64,000 bases of DNA from UMGS1519 sp050951095 (GTDB lineage Bacteria; Actinomycetota; Coriobacteriia; Coriobacteriales; Eggerthellaceae), in contig JBMNIQ010000003.1 in NCBI GenBank assembly GCA_050951095.1, forward strand, positions 488,762-552,761, in the 5' to 3' direction. A program made the translations under genes and the position numbers. The notes beneath the pieces were generated by a model. It was not told the DNA's origin and searched no databases. It was given only the letters and a program-made list of their open reading frames with translations. This document shows positions 52,268 to 60,929 of this stretch, one piece after another; within the stretch, counting starts at the first letter, position 1; the number at the start of each line of letters is the position of its first letter.

Positions 52268-52700
52268 AATGAAAAACAGCGCAGTTTGCAGTACCGACCC
52301 GGGCTTTGACCTGGGATTTCTATTATTCCCCATGCTCGGGAAGGGCCCGAAATCGCAGTACCACCGCGGTACCGGGGGTGGTACCGTCACGGTACCACCT
52401 CGCGCCTGCAGTAGTTGCCGGTACTGCATGGCAGCCGCTCTCACCTGCGGAAACGCCTGGGAAGAATAGTCGCCGGTACTGTAGCAGGGCTTGGGAGCGA
52501 ATCCACCCATTACTACGCTTTCAAGGGCAGCGGAGAATAATCGGCAACTTTGCGGAATAATGGCGCCGACCTGAGGAAACGTTCCTTAGAAAGCGCGATT
52601 TCCCGACATCGCCTGCAAGCCACCTGCAACCATTGGAATAATCCTGAGCCGACGGAATTCCGCCTGAAAGCGACACCCATGACAGCCGGCAGTCCTGCCG
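52268..52700. repeat. left end-repeat of cassette 2 with CAGTACC/GGTACTG words
   Basis: Over 400 bp match 56105-56510 closely (for example GAAGAATAGTCGCCGGTACT, CATTACTACGCTTTC, GCAAGCCACCTGCAAC). CAGTACC or GGTACYG words occur at about 52289, 52355, 52368, 52380, 52391, 52419 and 52468 in both orientations. No protein-coding potential is credible in it. Confidence 0.8.
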
Positions 52701-52807
52701 ATGGCGAAACCACTCCGGTAGCGTGCTGGAGATTTGCGAAAGGCGATTCTCACATGAGAACGCGAGATCCCTGTTGCCCGAGATATCGAACGATCGACTG
52801 CGGAGAT

Positions 52808-52957
52808 TTAACTTTCCCTGACGAAGAGTTCTAGGGGTTCCTCCTCTCCGCCCTTGGACAATCCCGCCCATGGCAGCTTCTTGATCGATCCAAGCTCGCT
52901 TTCACCAAGCCATAACGAGAGGTCATTCGACCCCCTGCCACTCGAACGCGACGGGGG
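52808..52957 (-). pseudogene. 3' remnant of an unidentified gene
   Basis: After a TAG the minus-strand frame reads SGRGSNDLSLWLGESELGSI, then KKLPWAGLSKGGEEEPLELF-VRES-stop, with no start codon. It has normal amino acid composition and ends at TAA. It appears to be the tail of a gene otherwise lost. The rest of 52700-53390 shows no credible gene. Confidence 0.4.
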
Positions 52958-53059
52958 CTATAGATTATGCCTGGCTTAAGGAAGCACCATTTTATTCTCT
53001 AGCGGGTGAATTCGGTGCTGGGAGCGCTGCTGTCAGGATGTTGCCTGAAGGATCTGCCC

Positions 53060-53089
53060 GTAGCTGTAGCTGTAGCTGTAGCTGTAGCT
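53060..53089. repeat. hexanucleotide microsatellite (GTAGCT)5
   Basis: Five perfect copies of GTAGCT. The flanking DNA has open frames on both strands (plus: Ser-Cys repeats, minus: Leu-Gln repeats), but neither has a domain or a ribosome site, so it is likely intergenic. Copy number may vary. Confidence 0.8.
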
Positions 53090-53391
53090 GCAATCTCGAT
53101 CTCGTGGCCATCGAAGTCAGCCGACCGATTAACAGCCGCATCGCCGATCTCGACGACCTTCTGATGGATGTGGTCGGCCCCTTCATTGACTATGCGTTTG
53201 CTGGGGCATTGTTCAGGCGACGGTGTGACAATAGAAGGCCAAGCATCTTCATCCTAGCATCAATGCTTGCGACAGCGTTTATCGTAAGATTCCTGATCTT
53301 CGACGAAATGGGGCTGGCGAAGAGCCATTCCCTTTCTGATGCGAGAGAACCACCTGTGAAAAACGGGCGGTTCAACCTGCCGATACCGTGG

Positions 53392-53736
53392 CTAATAGGT
53401 CATCGAGTCGTACTCCGCAAGCGAAGCAGTACCCAGGTATTGCCGAATCTCATCCTTCCCATGTGCCTTCAAGCCTTCAAGCAGGCCTACTGTCGCAACA
53501 TTTGCAGCATAGTCGTCACCAAGAGTCATCAGCCTCTCAACGAAGGCTCCGACGCGTTTGAGCGTCTCTGCATCTTGAGCGTCAAGGGCTTCCGTGGCAA
53601 GCGGCAAGAGCAGATCCTCGTAAGTGAGGAAACACCCGGTGTCCATGCCGTCTTGCCACGAGGTGTATTCTTCGAATGCAGAGGCAAGTTCGGGAAAAGC
53701 GTCGAGCAATAATCCGTTGAGTTTCGCAGCATCCAT
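53392..53736 (-). CDS. immunity-like protein (DUF7674-like)
   Basis: 114 residues, acidic, all-helical pattern. LLLDAFPELASAFEEYTSWQ, LLLPLATEALDAQDAETLKR and ATVGLLEGLKAHGKDEIRQY resemble the DUF7674 group of small proteins often found behind polymorphic toxins. Its ATG overlaps the TAA stop of the toxin-like gene by one base (TAATG) with GGAGGG ahead, so it is made together with it. The role as antidote is inferred from size, acidity and coupling. Confidence 0.65.
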   Translation of the reverse strand: MDAAKLNGLLLDAFPELASAFEEYTSWQDGMDTGCFLTYEDLLLPLATEALDAQDAETLKRVGAFVERLMTLGDDYAANVATVGLLEGLKAHGKDEIRQYLGTASLAEYDSMTY

Positions 53737-54134
53737 TAGATACCCTCCAATGCATCTCTGAGATCGTCCCGTAGCCTTTCGAGGAGCACGCGGTCGGGAT
53801 GACCTGGGTTCCGCTCCAGAATCTTCTCAATTTGACGAAGACGCTCTCGTCCTTTCTGGATATGGCTTCTTCCGCCGACGGGGTTTCCCGTGGCAAGCTC
53901 TACGCGAATAGCGTCTGCTGTGCCCCCATCTCCGACACCGGCGCCTTCGCGGTACAATTCGTTAACAATACGACGCGCCTTGTCGGTAGTTGCCTCGTTG
54001 AGAAGTGCCTCTCTCCGAGAGTTTGAGCCTGCGCTGCTTGATGGTCGTATTGTACTATCGCCTCCGCTATCTGGAAGCGAAAGCTGAGGCGAACCAGAGG
54101 TCCCGATAAAAAGCCCGCTGCTAAACCCGCCCAC
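53736..54134 (-). CDS. polymorphic-toxin-like small protein with GGFSSGLF N-terminus
   Basis: 132 residues from a GTG start with GGAGGT seven bases upstream. The N-terminal GGFSSGLFIGTSGS resembles a short motif that begins toxins and minor proteins of phages and integrative elements (from memory). From ~50, DKARRIVNELYREGAGVGDG, GTADAIRVELATGNPVGGRS then HIQKGRERLRQIEKI resemble a C-terminal toxin domain of RHS/WXG-type proteins. It overlaps the DUF4417 gene upstream by 14 bases and the immunity-like gene by one. No signal peptide. Confidence 0.65.
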   Translation of the reverse strand: MGGFSSGLFIGTSGSPQLSLPDSGGDSTIRPSSSAGSNSRREALLNEATTDKARRIVNELYREGAGVGDGGTADAIRVELATGNPVGGRSHIQKGRERLRQIEKILERNPGHPDRVLLERLRDDLRDALEGI

Positions 54135-54807
54135 TGCAATCACCTCCCAGATTCCCGCGCCCTTTTCCTGGAAAAACGTAGACAGGGATCCCGAGGGAAC
54201 GGGGATAGTCTGCTGTGCCGTACGCATCGGCTCCGTACCAAACGATGCCGCTTGGATGAAGCTCATCAACGGCAACACGCACCATCGAAACAAACATGCC
54301 TCGGCCGTCAACTCGCCTTATGCTCGCCCGGGCACCAAAAGCAATAAGGCTGTTGTGCGGTATTGCGGGCAGGGACCAATCGGCATTTTTCGGCTCGCAA
54401 CGAACGTTGGGGATGACGTTCAGCCCTTGAGCTTGGAGCCATGATCCCGATGCAAGATTGCGGTAGGTATTGTTGACCTTAAGCGCGTTGGGGAAGTCGT
54501 AGCAAACGCTGTAATCAGGAGCGATCACGCCGTCAAATTCCGCCAGTCTGGAAAGGTATTTCTTCGGGTTGTTCCAGAACCTTTCAATATCCGCATCATC
54601 TTCGTAAAAGTGCACGAACCCCCTGCGTTCGCAATGTTTTGCACTCATTGCGTCCGAGAAGGCAACGAGCTTTGTTGGGATTACATAGCAGGGTTCCATG
54701 ACCGGCATGTCCATGGGCCCAGCGAACTTGGCCCCCTTGACCATCCACGCATGGAATACGTCTCGTTTGTGAAAAATGGGTTTCATCTCATTTGCCAACA
54801 AATCCAA
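54121..54807 (-). CDS. DUF4417 domain protein
   Basis: 228 residues. VHFYEDDADIERFWNNPKKY, FDGVIAPDYSVCYDFPNALK and NTYRNLASGSWLQAQGLNVI are typical of DUF4417, a family found in phages and mobile elements with unknown function. The C-terminus (VYVFPGKGRGNLGGDCSGRV) runs into the start of the toxin-like gene. First gene of a three-gene coupled operon. Divergent from the zinc-finger gene at 54898. Confidence 0.8.
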   Translation of the reverse strand: MDLLANEMKPIFHKRDVFHAWMVKGAKFAGPMDMPVMEPCYVIPTKLVAFSDAMSAKHCERRGFVHFYEDDADIERFWNNPKKYLSRLAEFDGVIAPDYSVCYDFPNALKVNNTYRNLASGSWLQAQGLNVIPNVRCEPKNADWSLPAIPHNSLIAFGARASIRRVDGRGMFVSMVRVAVDELHPSGIVWYGADAYGTADYPRSLGIPVYVFPGKGRGNLGGDCSGRV

Positions 54808-54897
54808 TCTCCTAACTGCTCGATGACAAATACTGGTCCTACGTTAGAATCAGGAAGTAATGTCTTCAATCATTACAACCCATTACTTGGAGATGTC

Positions 54898-55962
54898 ATG
54901 GATTACATACCAGCATGGGACAACGGTGCTTATTTCCCGCCCACAAGCAGTGGCTCAATCCGCATCCTGCCATTTACCACTCATGTGTTGAGAGAATGCA
55001 TCTCGCCTGATGCTTCGGATGAGACGTTGATCAGCTACTTCCCTGGAAGATGCTTTTTCGGGGTTTTCTCAGATCCGGCTTCCGCAGATGAGATTCGCCA
55101 ATCTCTAGATGTACTCCGAGCGATTCGGAATGCCCACGAGCTACTAAAAGGCGGCAGCAAACTAATCGATGAGAAAGATGCCGTCGCCGAAAAAAGGGCA
55201 AACAGAATTCTTGAATTAATGAACGAGGCTTCCGGAATGAACGTACAGCTAGGTAGAGGGTATAGTGACGATTTAAACCCAGAAGACTCAATACCCCAAT
55301 GCCATATATTGCACTGCGAAATGTCTTTGTCGAGTAACTACTATCGATGGGCCAGGGCACGGATAGAGGCATACGAAGGCGCTGCCCAGTTGTTTCGAGC
55401 TGAATCAATCTATTATCTCAATGTTGCAAATAACATTGAGACCGAAGAAACCGCTTTTGGCGGAATGGTGACAATAGACGTCTATGGGACTATATCGCTT
55501 CTTTCCGATTGGGACGATTGGCTCGATTCTCATGCGCAAGACTTACCTTCCCCAGGTCCATCAGGGCTTGAAACAATTGCAGGGCTTCTTCATCTAGCAG
55601 ACACACTTGCTACAATTCATTTAGTTACCTCTGTTCCCATAGTCGACCATTGCTCTTTATGGCGCCCAACCGCCGGAGATTCATTGACGGATTTCTGGCT
55701 GAAAATGTATGACGTGTCAGGTAGCGATGATTACGTGATAGGACGATGCGAAGTGTGCGATCGTCTCTTCGTTGGAACAAGTAAAAATAAACGTGGGCAC
55801 AAGGCTTGTCTCAATCGACAGCGTGTCAAGAGATCCCGAGCAAGGAAATATGCCAAATTAATCGAAGCGGGCGTTTCGCCCGAAGAGGCAAGCAAGCGAG
55901 CTTCGATTTCAATAGAAGCGGCGAAAGCCGTTTTACGCGACCTCAATCTAGCTGATGAATAG
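54898..55962 (+). CDS. zinc-finger protein, CGNR-like C-terminus, unknown function
   Basis: 354 residues from MDYIPAWDNGAYFPP (GGAG five bases before; an ATG at 54823 in the same frame is possible). Clearly AT-richer than the rest of the window. The middle has no motif I recognise. Near residue 285 CEVCDRLFVGTSKNKRGHKA-CLNRQ forms a C-x2-C...H-x2-C finger followed by a basic helix (RVKRSRARKYAKLIEAG), similar to CGNR-type fingers that bind nucleic acid. Likely foreign. Possibly a regulator or defence component of the cassette. Confidence 0.65.
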   Translation: MDYIPAWDNGAYFPPTSSGSIRILPFTTHVLRECISPDASDETLISYFPGRCFFGVFSDPASADEIRQSLDVLRAIRNAHELLKGGSKLIDEKDAVAEKRANRILELMNEASGMNVQLGRGYSDDLNPEDSIPQCHILHCEMSLSSNYYRWARARIEAYEGAAQLFRAESIYYLNVANNIETEETAFGGMVTIDVYGTISLLSDWDDWLDSHAQDLPSPGPSGLETIAGLLHLADTLATIHLVTSVPIVDHCSLWRPTAGDSLTDFWLKMYDVSGSDDYVIGRCEVCDRLFVGTSKNKRGHKACLNRQRVKRSRARKYAKLIEAGVSPEEASKRASISIEAAKAVLRDLNLADE

Positions 55963-56089
55963 ACCGCAAATACACCATGCAGCTTAGAAGGGCTTGCAGG
56001 GGCTTGACGCAATCCATCGACAGCATGCCCGCTGCAGAGAGAATATCGTACTTAGCTGAGGCAACGTGCGCTTATAGCCGCGAATTGCC

Positions 56090-56520
56090 ACTCCCGCTGA
56101 GCGGAAAAAGGCGCTTTCCGCGATACCGACCCGGGCCTTGACCTGGGCTTTACATTATTCCCCGTTCCCGGAAACGACCCGAAATCTCAGTACCATCACA
56201 GTACCGGCGGTGGTACTGCTGCAGTACCACCCCGCGCCCGCAGTAGTTGCCGGTACTACCCGATAACCCTTTCCACCTGCGGAAACGCCCGGGAAGAATA
56301 GTCGCCGGTACTGTAGCCGGGCTTGGGAGCGAATCCGCCAATTACTACGCTTTCGCTGGCCGCGGAGAATAATCGGCAACTTTCTGGAATAATGGCGTTG
56401 AACTGCGGAAACGACAATTCTGGAGCGTGGTTTCCCGGCATCACCTGCAAGCCACCTGCAACTAATGGGATAATTTCGCGTCAGTCTACGGGAGGAGATT
56501 CGGGCGCCGCTCTGGCGGAT
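56090..56520. repeat. end-repeat copy 3 with degenerate core
   Basis: Begins with ACTCCCGCTGAGC (core match 9 of 13) and continues as a close relative of 52268-52700. CAGTACC/GGTACTG words stand at about 56189, 56199, 56212, 56222, 56251 and 56308, several as nearly perfect inverted pairs. It separates cassette 2 from cassette 3. No gene lies in 55963-56546. Confidence 0.8.
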
Positions 56521-56546
56521 GTTCTCGCCCGTCCTTAGTTCGGCCA

Positions 56547-56944
56547 TTAAGGCCATAGCCGAAAATCGAGGTCTTGCTCCACCGCGTCGTCGAAGGTGAA
56601 GGATTCGTACGGCTTCCGCATCACAGCGACCCCGAGGGAGATGAACCCGGAGGGGTAGAAGGCTTCGGCGTCGTAGCCTTTCGGGTCCCTCTGGATTACG
56701 TAGTCGAACCCTTCCCACGTCTCCCTGAGGAGGTCGTAGGGATACTCCCCCTCGAGCTCTTTCTCATATTCCGTCCCCCCGTAGATGTCGAACTCCGGAT
56801 TGTACGCGCCAACCTCGATGGCGAATTCCTCGCTGACCCCGCATTTGAACTCGATTCGCACGTCGGCGTCGTAGTGCACCAAGCGGGCCCCCTCGAAGCG
56901 GCAGCTCACGACGTCGCCGACGGAGCAGCCGGATATGTTGTAGA
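56547..56944 (-). pseudogene. zinc-ribbon protein gene, 3' part cut off by IS21
   Basis: Minus-strand frame reads YNISGCSVGDVVSCRFEGAR, then HYDADVRIEFKCGVSEEFAI, to DDAVEQDLDFRLWP-stop. It has no start; it continues the frame of 59389-59827 on the other side of the IS21 element. Direct joining of the two parts gives 837 bases (278 codons plus stop) without a shift, through DICV-L-YNISG. Function unknown; acidic C-terminal half. Confidence 0.7.
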
Positions 56945-57113
56945 TGTGCAATAGGAACTGCGCCGAAATCGCATCGGGAACTGAGCACCGATGGCAACTG
57001 GAACTGAGCAGAATTCGCATGGGCCGCCCCCTTGGCGCAAGGGGCGCGGCCCGATCTATATTCGCTCCGGGCGGCGAGCTTTGGCGAGACCCCGCCCGGA
57101 GGAGGAAAGGAAG

Positions 57114-58583
57114 ATGACCGTGCCCCTTGACGTTCAACAGGATATACGAGAGATGGACGCCCGCGGGATCCCGAGGGCCGAGATATCGAGGAGGCTCGGC
57201 GTGAGCCGCAACACCGTGGCCCGCTACGCCGACATGGAGGACATGTCCCCGGCCGCCCCGGTGGCGGCGGCGCACCCGCGCCCCGCGACCGACGCCTACG
57301 CCGCATGGATCGGCGCGGTGCTCGAGGCCGACCTCGGCGCCCCGCGAAAGCAGCGCCACACGGCCAAGCGCATCTACGACAGGATGGTCGCCGAGCTCGG
57401 CTACGAGGGGTCCTACTCGTCGGTCTGCAGGCGCGTGGCGAGCTGGAGGCGCGAGCACGCGCCGGCCTCCCCGCGCGACGGCTACCTCGAGCTCGAATGG
57501 GCCCCGGGCACCGCGCAGGTCGACTTCGGCAACTTCAGCTGCGTCCTCGCCGGCGAGAGGCGGCGGATGAAGCTGCTGGTCGTGACGCTGCCGCACTCGA
57601 ACGCGCGCTACTGCGAGGCGATGCTCTCGGAGCGGTCCGAGTGCATGTGCGCCGGGCTGGCCCACGTGTTCGAGCTGATCGGGCGGGCGCCCGCGACGCT
57701 CGTGCTCGACAACGCCACGGAGGCCGGCAGGATGGTGCGCGGGAAGGTGACCGAGTCCGAGCTGTTCTCGCGGTTCAGGGCGCACTACCGCTGCGCGAGC
57801 CGCTACTGCAACCCGTATTCCGGCAACGAGAAGGGGTCGGTGGAGAACGCCGTGGGGTTCCTGCGGCGAAACCTGCTCGTCCCCGAGCCCTCCGCCTCGT
57901 CGCTCGGCGAGCTCAACGCGCTGCTCGCCGCCGGCTGCGAGAGGACCAACGCCGCCTCGCGCTGCCGCGACGGGCGCCCGACCCCGGAGGCGCTGGCCGA
58001 GGACCTCTCGGCGATGCTGGCGCTGCCCGGGGTGCCGTTCGACGCCGTAAGGTGGGTCGGGGCCCGCGCCGACAAGCGCGGCTACGTCGAGGCCTGCGGC
58101 AACCGCTACTGCGCGGGCCCCGCCTGGCACGGCCGCGAGCTGCTCGTCGGGCTGCGCGCCGACAGCGTCGAGATCCTCGCCGACCGGGGCAGGCTCGTCG
58201 CCAGGCTCCCCAGGTCGTGGGGCGAGGGCGAGACCGTGCGGAACCCCGCCTCGCTGATACCGGCCCTGGTCGCCAGGCCCCGGGCGTTCGGCGAGTCGAC
58301 GGTGCGCCGGGACATGCCCGCCGCCCTCGTCGCGGCGATCGACCGGTGCGGCAAGGCCGACAGGCGCAGGGCGCTGCGCGCCATCGCCCGCGCCTCCGAG
58401 CGGTCCGGCTTCCCCGCCGCGTGCGCCGCCGCGGAGCGGATCTTCGCCGCGGGCCGCGTGCCCGACGACGCCTCCTGCGACCTGCTCGCACGCAGGGCAT
58501 CCGGCGGCGGGGCCGCCGCGGGGTCGGCCGACCTGTCCGTCTACGACAGGCTCGCCGGGGAGGCGGTCCGCGATGCCGGTTAG
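57114..58583 (+). CDS. istA: IS21 family transposase IstA
   Basis: 489 residues from MTVPLDVQQDIREMDARGIP (GGAGGAAAGGAAG precedes; the frame is open further up into the left end). The N-terminal HTH is ISRRLGVSRNTVARY. The DDE core begins at GTAQVDFGNFS (first Asp) and continues with LDNATEAGRM (second Asp) and SGNEKGSVENAV (Glu), so the catalytic set is intact. It overlaps istB by 11 bases, as usual for the family. Confidence 0.92.
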   Translation: MTVPLDVQQDIREMDARGIPRAEISRRLGVSRNTVARYADMEDMSPAAPVAAAHPRPATDAYAAWIGAVLEADLGAPRKQRHTAKRIYDRMVAELGYEGSYSSVCRRVASWRREHAPASPRDGYLELEWAPGTAQVDFGNFSCVLAGERRRMKLLVVTLPHSNARYCEAMLSERSECMCAGLAHVFELIGRAPATLVLDNATEAGRMVRGKVTESELFSRFRAHYRCASRYCNPYSGNEKGSVENAVGFLRRNLLVPEPSASSLGELNALLAAGCERTNAASRCRDGRPTPEALAEDLSAMLALPGVPFDAVRWVGARADKRGYVEACGNRYCAGPAWHGRELLVGLRADSVEILADRGRLVARLPRSWGEGETVRNPASLIPALVARPRAFGESTVRRDMPAALVAAIDRCGKADRRRALRAIARASERSGFPAACAAAERIFAAGRVPDDASCDLLARRASGGGAAAGSADLSVYDRLAGEAVRDAG

Positions 58584-59336
58584 CGAGGCGACCGCCGAGC
58601 TGGTGGTGGAGACGGGCAAGAGGTGCTCGCTGACGAAGTCGGTGCTGGCCGAGTGGGCGCAGCGCGGCACGCCCAGGCAGGTCGAGTTCCTCTTGGGCTA
58701 CCTCGAGGCCGAGGCTGCGAGCCGCGACGCGTCGAAGAGGGCCTCGCTGCTAAGGCGCTGCGCGCTGCCGGCGCCGAAGACCTTCGAGGGCTACGACTGG
58801 ACGGCGGTGTCGTGGCCGGAGGGGTTCGGGCGGGAGGACCTGCTGGGCCTGTCCTTCATGAGCGCGCGGGAGGACCTCGTCCTGATGGGCGACGTCGGGA
58901 CGGGCAAGACGCACATGGCCTCGGCCCTGTGCGCGCTGGCCTGCTCGGAGAAGCGCGAGGCGAGGTTCTTCACGGCATCCTCGCTCGTGATGCGGCTGCG
59001 CAGGGCCCGCGACGACGGCAGGCTCGACCGGGAGCTCTCCCAGATAGGCCGCGCCGAGCTGCTCGTGATCGACGAGCTGGGGTTCCTGCCGCTCGACGAG
59101 GACGGCGCCAGGCTCCTGTTCCAGGTGGTCAGCGGGGCCTACGAGACGCAGTCGGTGGTGTTCACCACAAACTCGAGTTCTCCCGCTGGGGCGGCGTGTT
59201 CGGCGACGACCAGATGGCCGCCGCCGTCATCGACCGCGTCGTCCACCACGGCCGCCTGCTGCGCTTCAGGGGCGAGTCGTACCGCGTCAGGCACGCCCTC
59301 ATGCAGGGAGGTGCTCAGAAACCCAGCTCATCTTAG
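58573..59336 (+). pseudogene. istB: IS21 helper ATPase IstB, frameshifted
   Basis: Walker A GDVGTGKTH and Walker B LLVIDELGFL are present. After VVFTTN (about base 59170) one base is missing: the original frame would go on NLEFSRWGGVFGDDQMAAAV, which is found in the next frame and runs to a stop at 59336. The C-terminal domain is thus lost from the product, so this IS copy may be unable to move by itself. Expected length about 250 residues. Confidence 0.85.
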
Positions 59337-59388
59337 GTGCGAGAACTGCTCAGAAACCGATGCGAATTCTGCTCAAATGCCATTGACA

Positions 59389-59827
59389 GAACACATATGT
59401 CGACGTCGGTGTCGTGGAACCGCACTTCTCCGTACCTGACGCCGATTTTGTGGCTGATTGCCCGATGCCTGAACGGAATCTCGGATTCGCCGATGAGCGC
59501 ATGAAACTTCCCGAAAGGGGTCTCCAGGGAATGGAGCACATCGAACCGGCTCATCAGCCTCATGTCTTTCCGGAGCCGGCCGGTCTCGAACGCCTCTCCG
59601 CAATTGTCGCAGCGATGCTCGAAGCTCCATAAGACCGGCTTGCCGTCCCGACGGTGGACATGGCACGTGGTTTGGATCTTTCCGCGGTGGCATTTCGGGC
59701 ATGTCAGCGCGACATAGCCATCGACCGGGCAGTCTTCGTCCGGTCTGCTGTCGCCGCAGATGATGTCAGATCTCCGCAGAAGCTCATCGAGGAAGTCGTT
59801 CTCCTCATCGAGCGTCATGTCGAACAT
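59389..59827 (-). pseudogene. zinc-ribbon protein gene, 5' part cut off by IS21
   Basis: Starts MFDMTLDEENDFLDEL with GGAGGACCGCA ahead. Contains a zinc ribbon: CPKCHRGKIQTTC...CDNCGEAF (about residues 44-75), then ETGRLRKDMRLMSRFDVLHS and VRFHDTDVDICV, where the IS begins. Together with 56547-56944 it was a 278-residue protein. Family not recognised. Confidence 0.75.
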
Positions 59828-60052
59828 TGCGGTCCTCCTTCGAATCTTGCCTGGGCGGCTGTGCGCCACGCAGTCGCTTTAGGAGAGCGCTTCCCGGCGG
59901 CCGAAGAATTACAGGCCCGAACTGATGGAGAGCGTACTTCCATTCGGTGTTGGCGTTAAGCCGGGGACTGCTGTCAGAAGTGCGGCTGCACATCCGGAAA
60001 CCTTATGCTTTGGAGAAACGTCGCCGCATCGTCAGGGCCACCGGAAACCACC

Positions 60053-60724
60053 TCACAAGCGCTTCGCCCGCATCTCCCTCAGTATGCCCTTCTTGAACTG
60101 CGACCAGCCGCCGAAGAACTTCTCGTCGGTGGCCGTGGCCCGCTTGTCGCGGTACCGCAGGGCCGCGAGCTCCATAGTGCACACGTAGTCGGCCGCCTGG
60201 GAGAGCCGGTACTTCTCGGGCGCGGCGGCGCGGTAGACGACCGCGTCCTTGGAGAGGGCGAAGTCCATGGCCCGGTGCAGCGCGTGGGCCACGGTCGCCT
60301 GGCCGTTGTCGTAGTAGATCTTCACCTCGTCGAACCCCTGGAAGTACTCGAGGTGGTCGAAAAGGAAGTCGGATATGCCGCGGCGCATGGCGGCCTCGAC
60401 GCGCTCCGCGTCCGCGTACTCGGAGAGCCTGAGCCCTATGCACGTGTACCGTATCGGGATGTTCCGGAAGAAGACGCGGAACGACGAGAGCATCCTCTTG
60501 CGGTCCGCTATGGCCATGCCCTCGTAGTCCTCGTGGCCCGTCATGAGAGGCCCCGCGTGCAGCGGGATGTCCGGGAGCCCCCTGTCGCGCAGGGAGGCCT
60601 CGTAGCGCTCGATCTCGTGCGCGATGGGGTCCGACTGGTCGTGCAGGACGAGGGCGACGAGGTAGTAGCGGTCCCGAAGGTTGTCCGACCCCGACTCGTC
60701 TACGAAGCAGCTCACTTCTTTCAA
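60053..60724 (-). CDS. DUF3800 domain protein
   Basis: 223 residues from a TTG start (AGGAG six to ten bases ahead; homology begins with KEVSCFVDESGSDN). VDESG is the DUF3800 acidic motif; later acids lie in KIYYDNGQATVAHAL and the final SQAADYVCTMELAALRYRDK. The fold is predicted RNase H-like. DUF3800 genes are frequent in defence islands and mobile elements; function not proven. A hairpin lies just upstream. Cargo of cassette 3. Confidence 0.85.
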   Translation of the reverse strand: MKEVSCFVDESGSDNLRDRYYLVALVLHDQSDPIAHEIERYEASLRDRGLPDIPLHAGPLMTGHEDYEGMAIADRKRMLSSFRVFFRNIPIRYTCIGLRLSEYADAERVEAAMRRGISDFLFDHLEYFQGFDEVKIYYDNGQATVAHALHRAMDFALSKDAVVYRAAAPEKYRLSQAADYVCTMELAALRYRDKRATATDEKFFGGWSQFKKGILREMRAKRL

Positions 60725-60749
60725 GGGGGAACTCCTAGATAAAGAAAAC

Positions 60750-60770
60750 GCCGGGGAAAAAGGCCCCGGC
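60750..60770 (-). terminator. terminator-like hairpin directly upstream of DUF3800 gene
   Basis: GCCGGGG (60750-60756) pairs with CCCCGGC (60764-60770); on the minus strand it is followed by GTTTTCTTT and then, within 20 bases, the ribosome site of the DUF3800 gene. Either an attenuator or an insulator against read-through. Confidence 0.55.
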
Positions 60771-60929
60771 ACTTGGAGGCCATCCTATTGGGATCGCCAA
60801 TCAGTTTATACCACGGGCGGGCTGGGTTGTCGAGGGTCCCGCCGCGCACTGCCGGGACGAGGGCGCCGGAACGCCCGGTGCGGTCCGCGGGGATCGCGCC
60901 CGTGTTTGGCCGGCGAAGCCATTCCCCGG

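Larger units (their letters stand above)
56945..59388 (+). mobile_element. IS21 family element, inserted in zinc-ribbon gene
   Basis: 2444 bp. Left end TGTGCAATAGGAACTGCGCC and right end (reverse complement) TGTCAATGGCATTTGAGCAG run on into the shared TCGCATCGG-x3-CTGAGCA. A second internal CTGAGCAGAATTCGCAT lies close to the left end, as is usual for the multiple terminal repeats of IS21. It carries istA and a frameshifted istB. No clear target duplication: the flanks are TTGTAGA and GAACACA. Higher G+C than the interrupted gene. Confidence 0.85.

Noticed and set aside
53038..53712. 224-codon plus-strand gene spanning the GTAGCT repeat
   Set aside because: No ribosome site, Ser-Cys repeat start, and its second half is antisense to the well-supported immunity-like gene.
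56547..58670. Very long minus-strand frame antisense to istA
   Set aside because: Only the last ~130 codons (56547-56944) are gene-like; the rest is Arg/Gly/Pro/Ala-rich antisense translation of the GC-rich istA.
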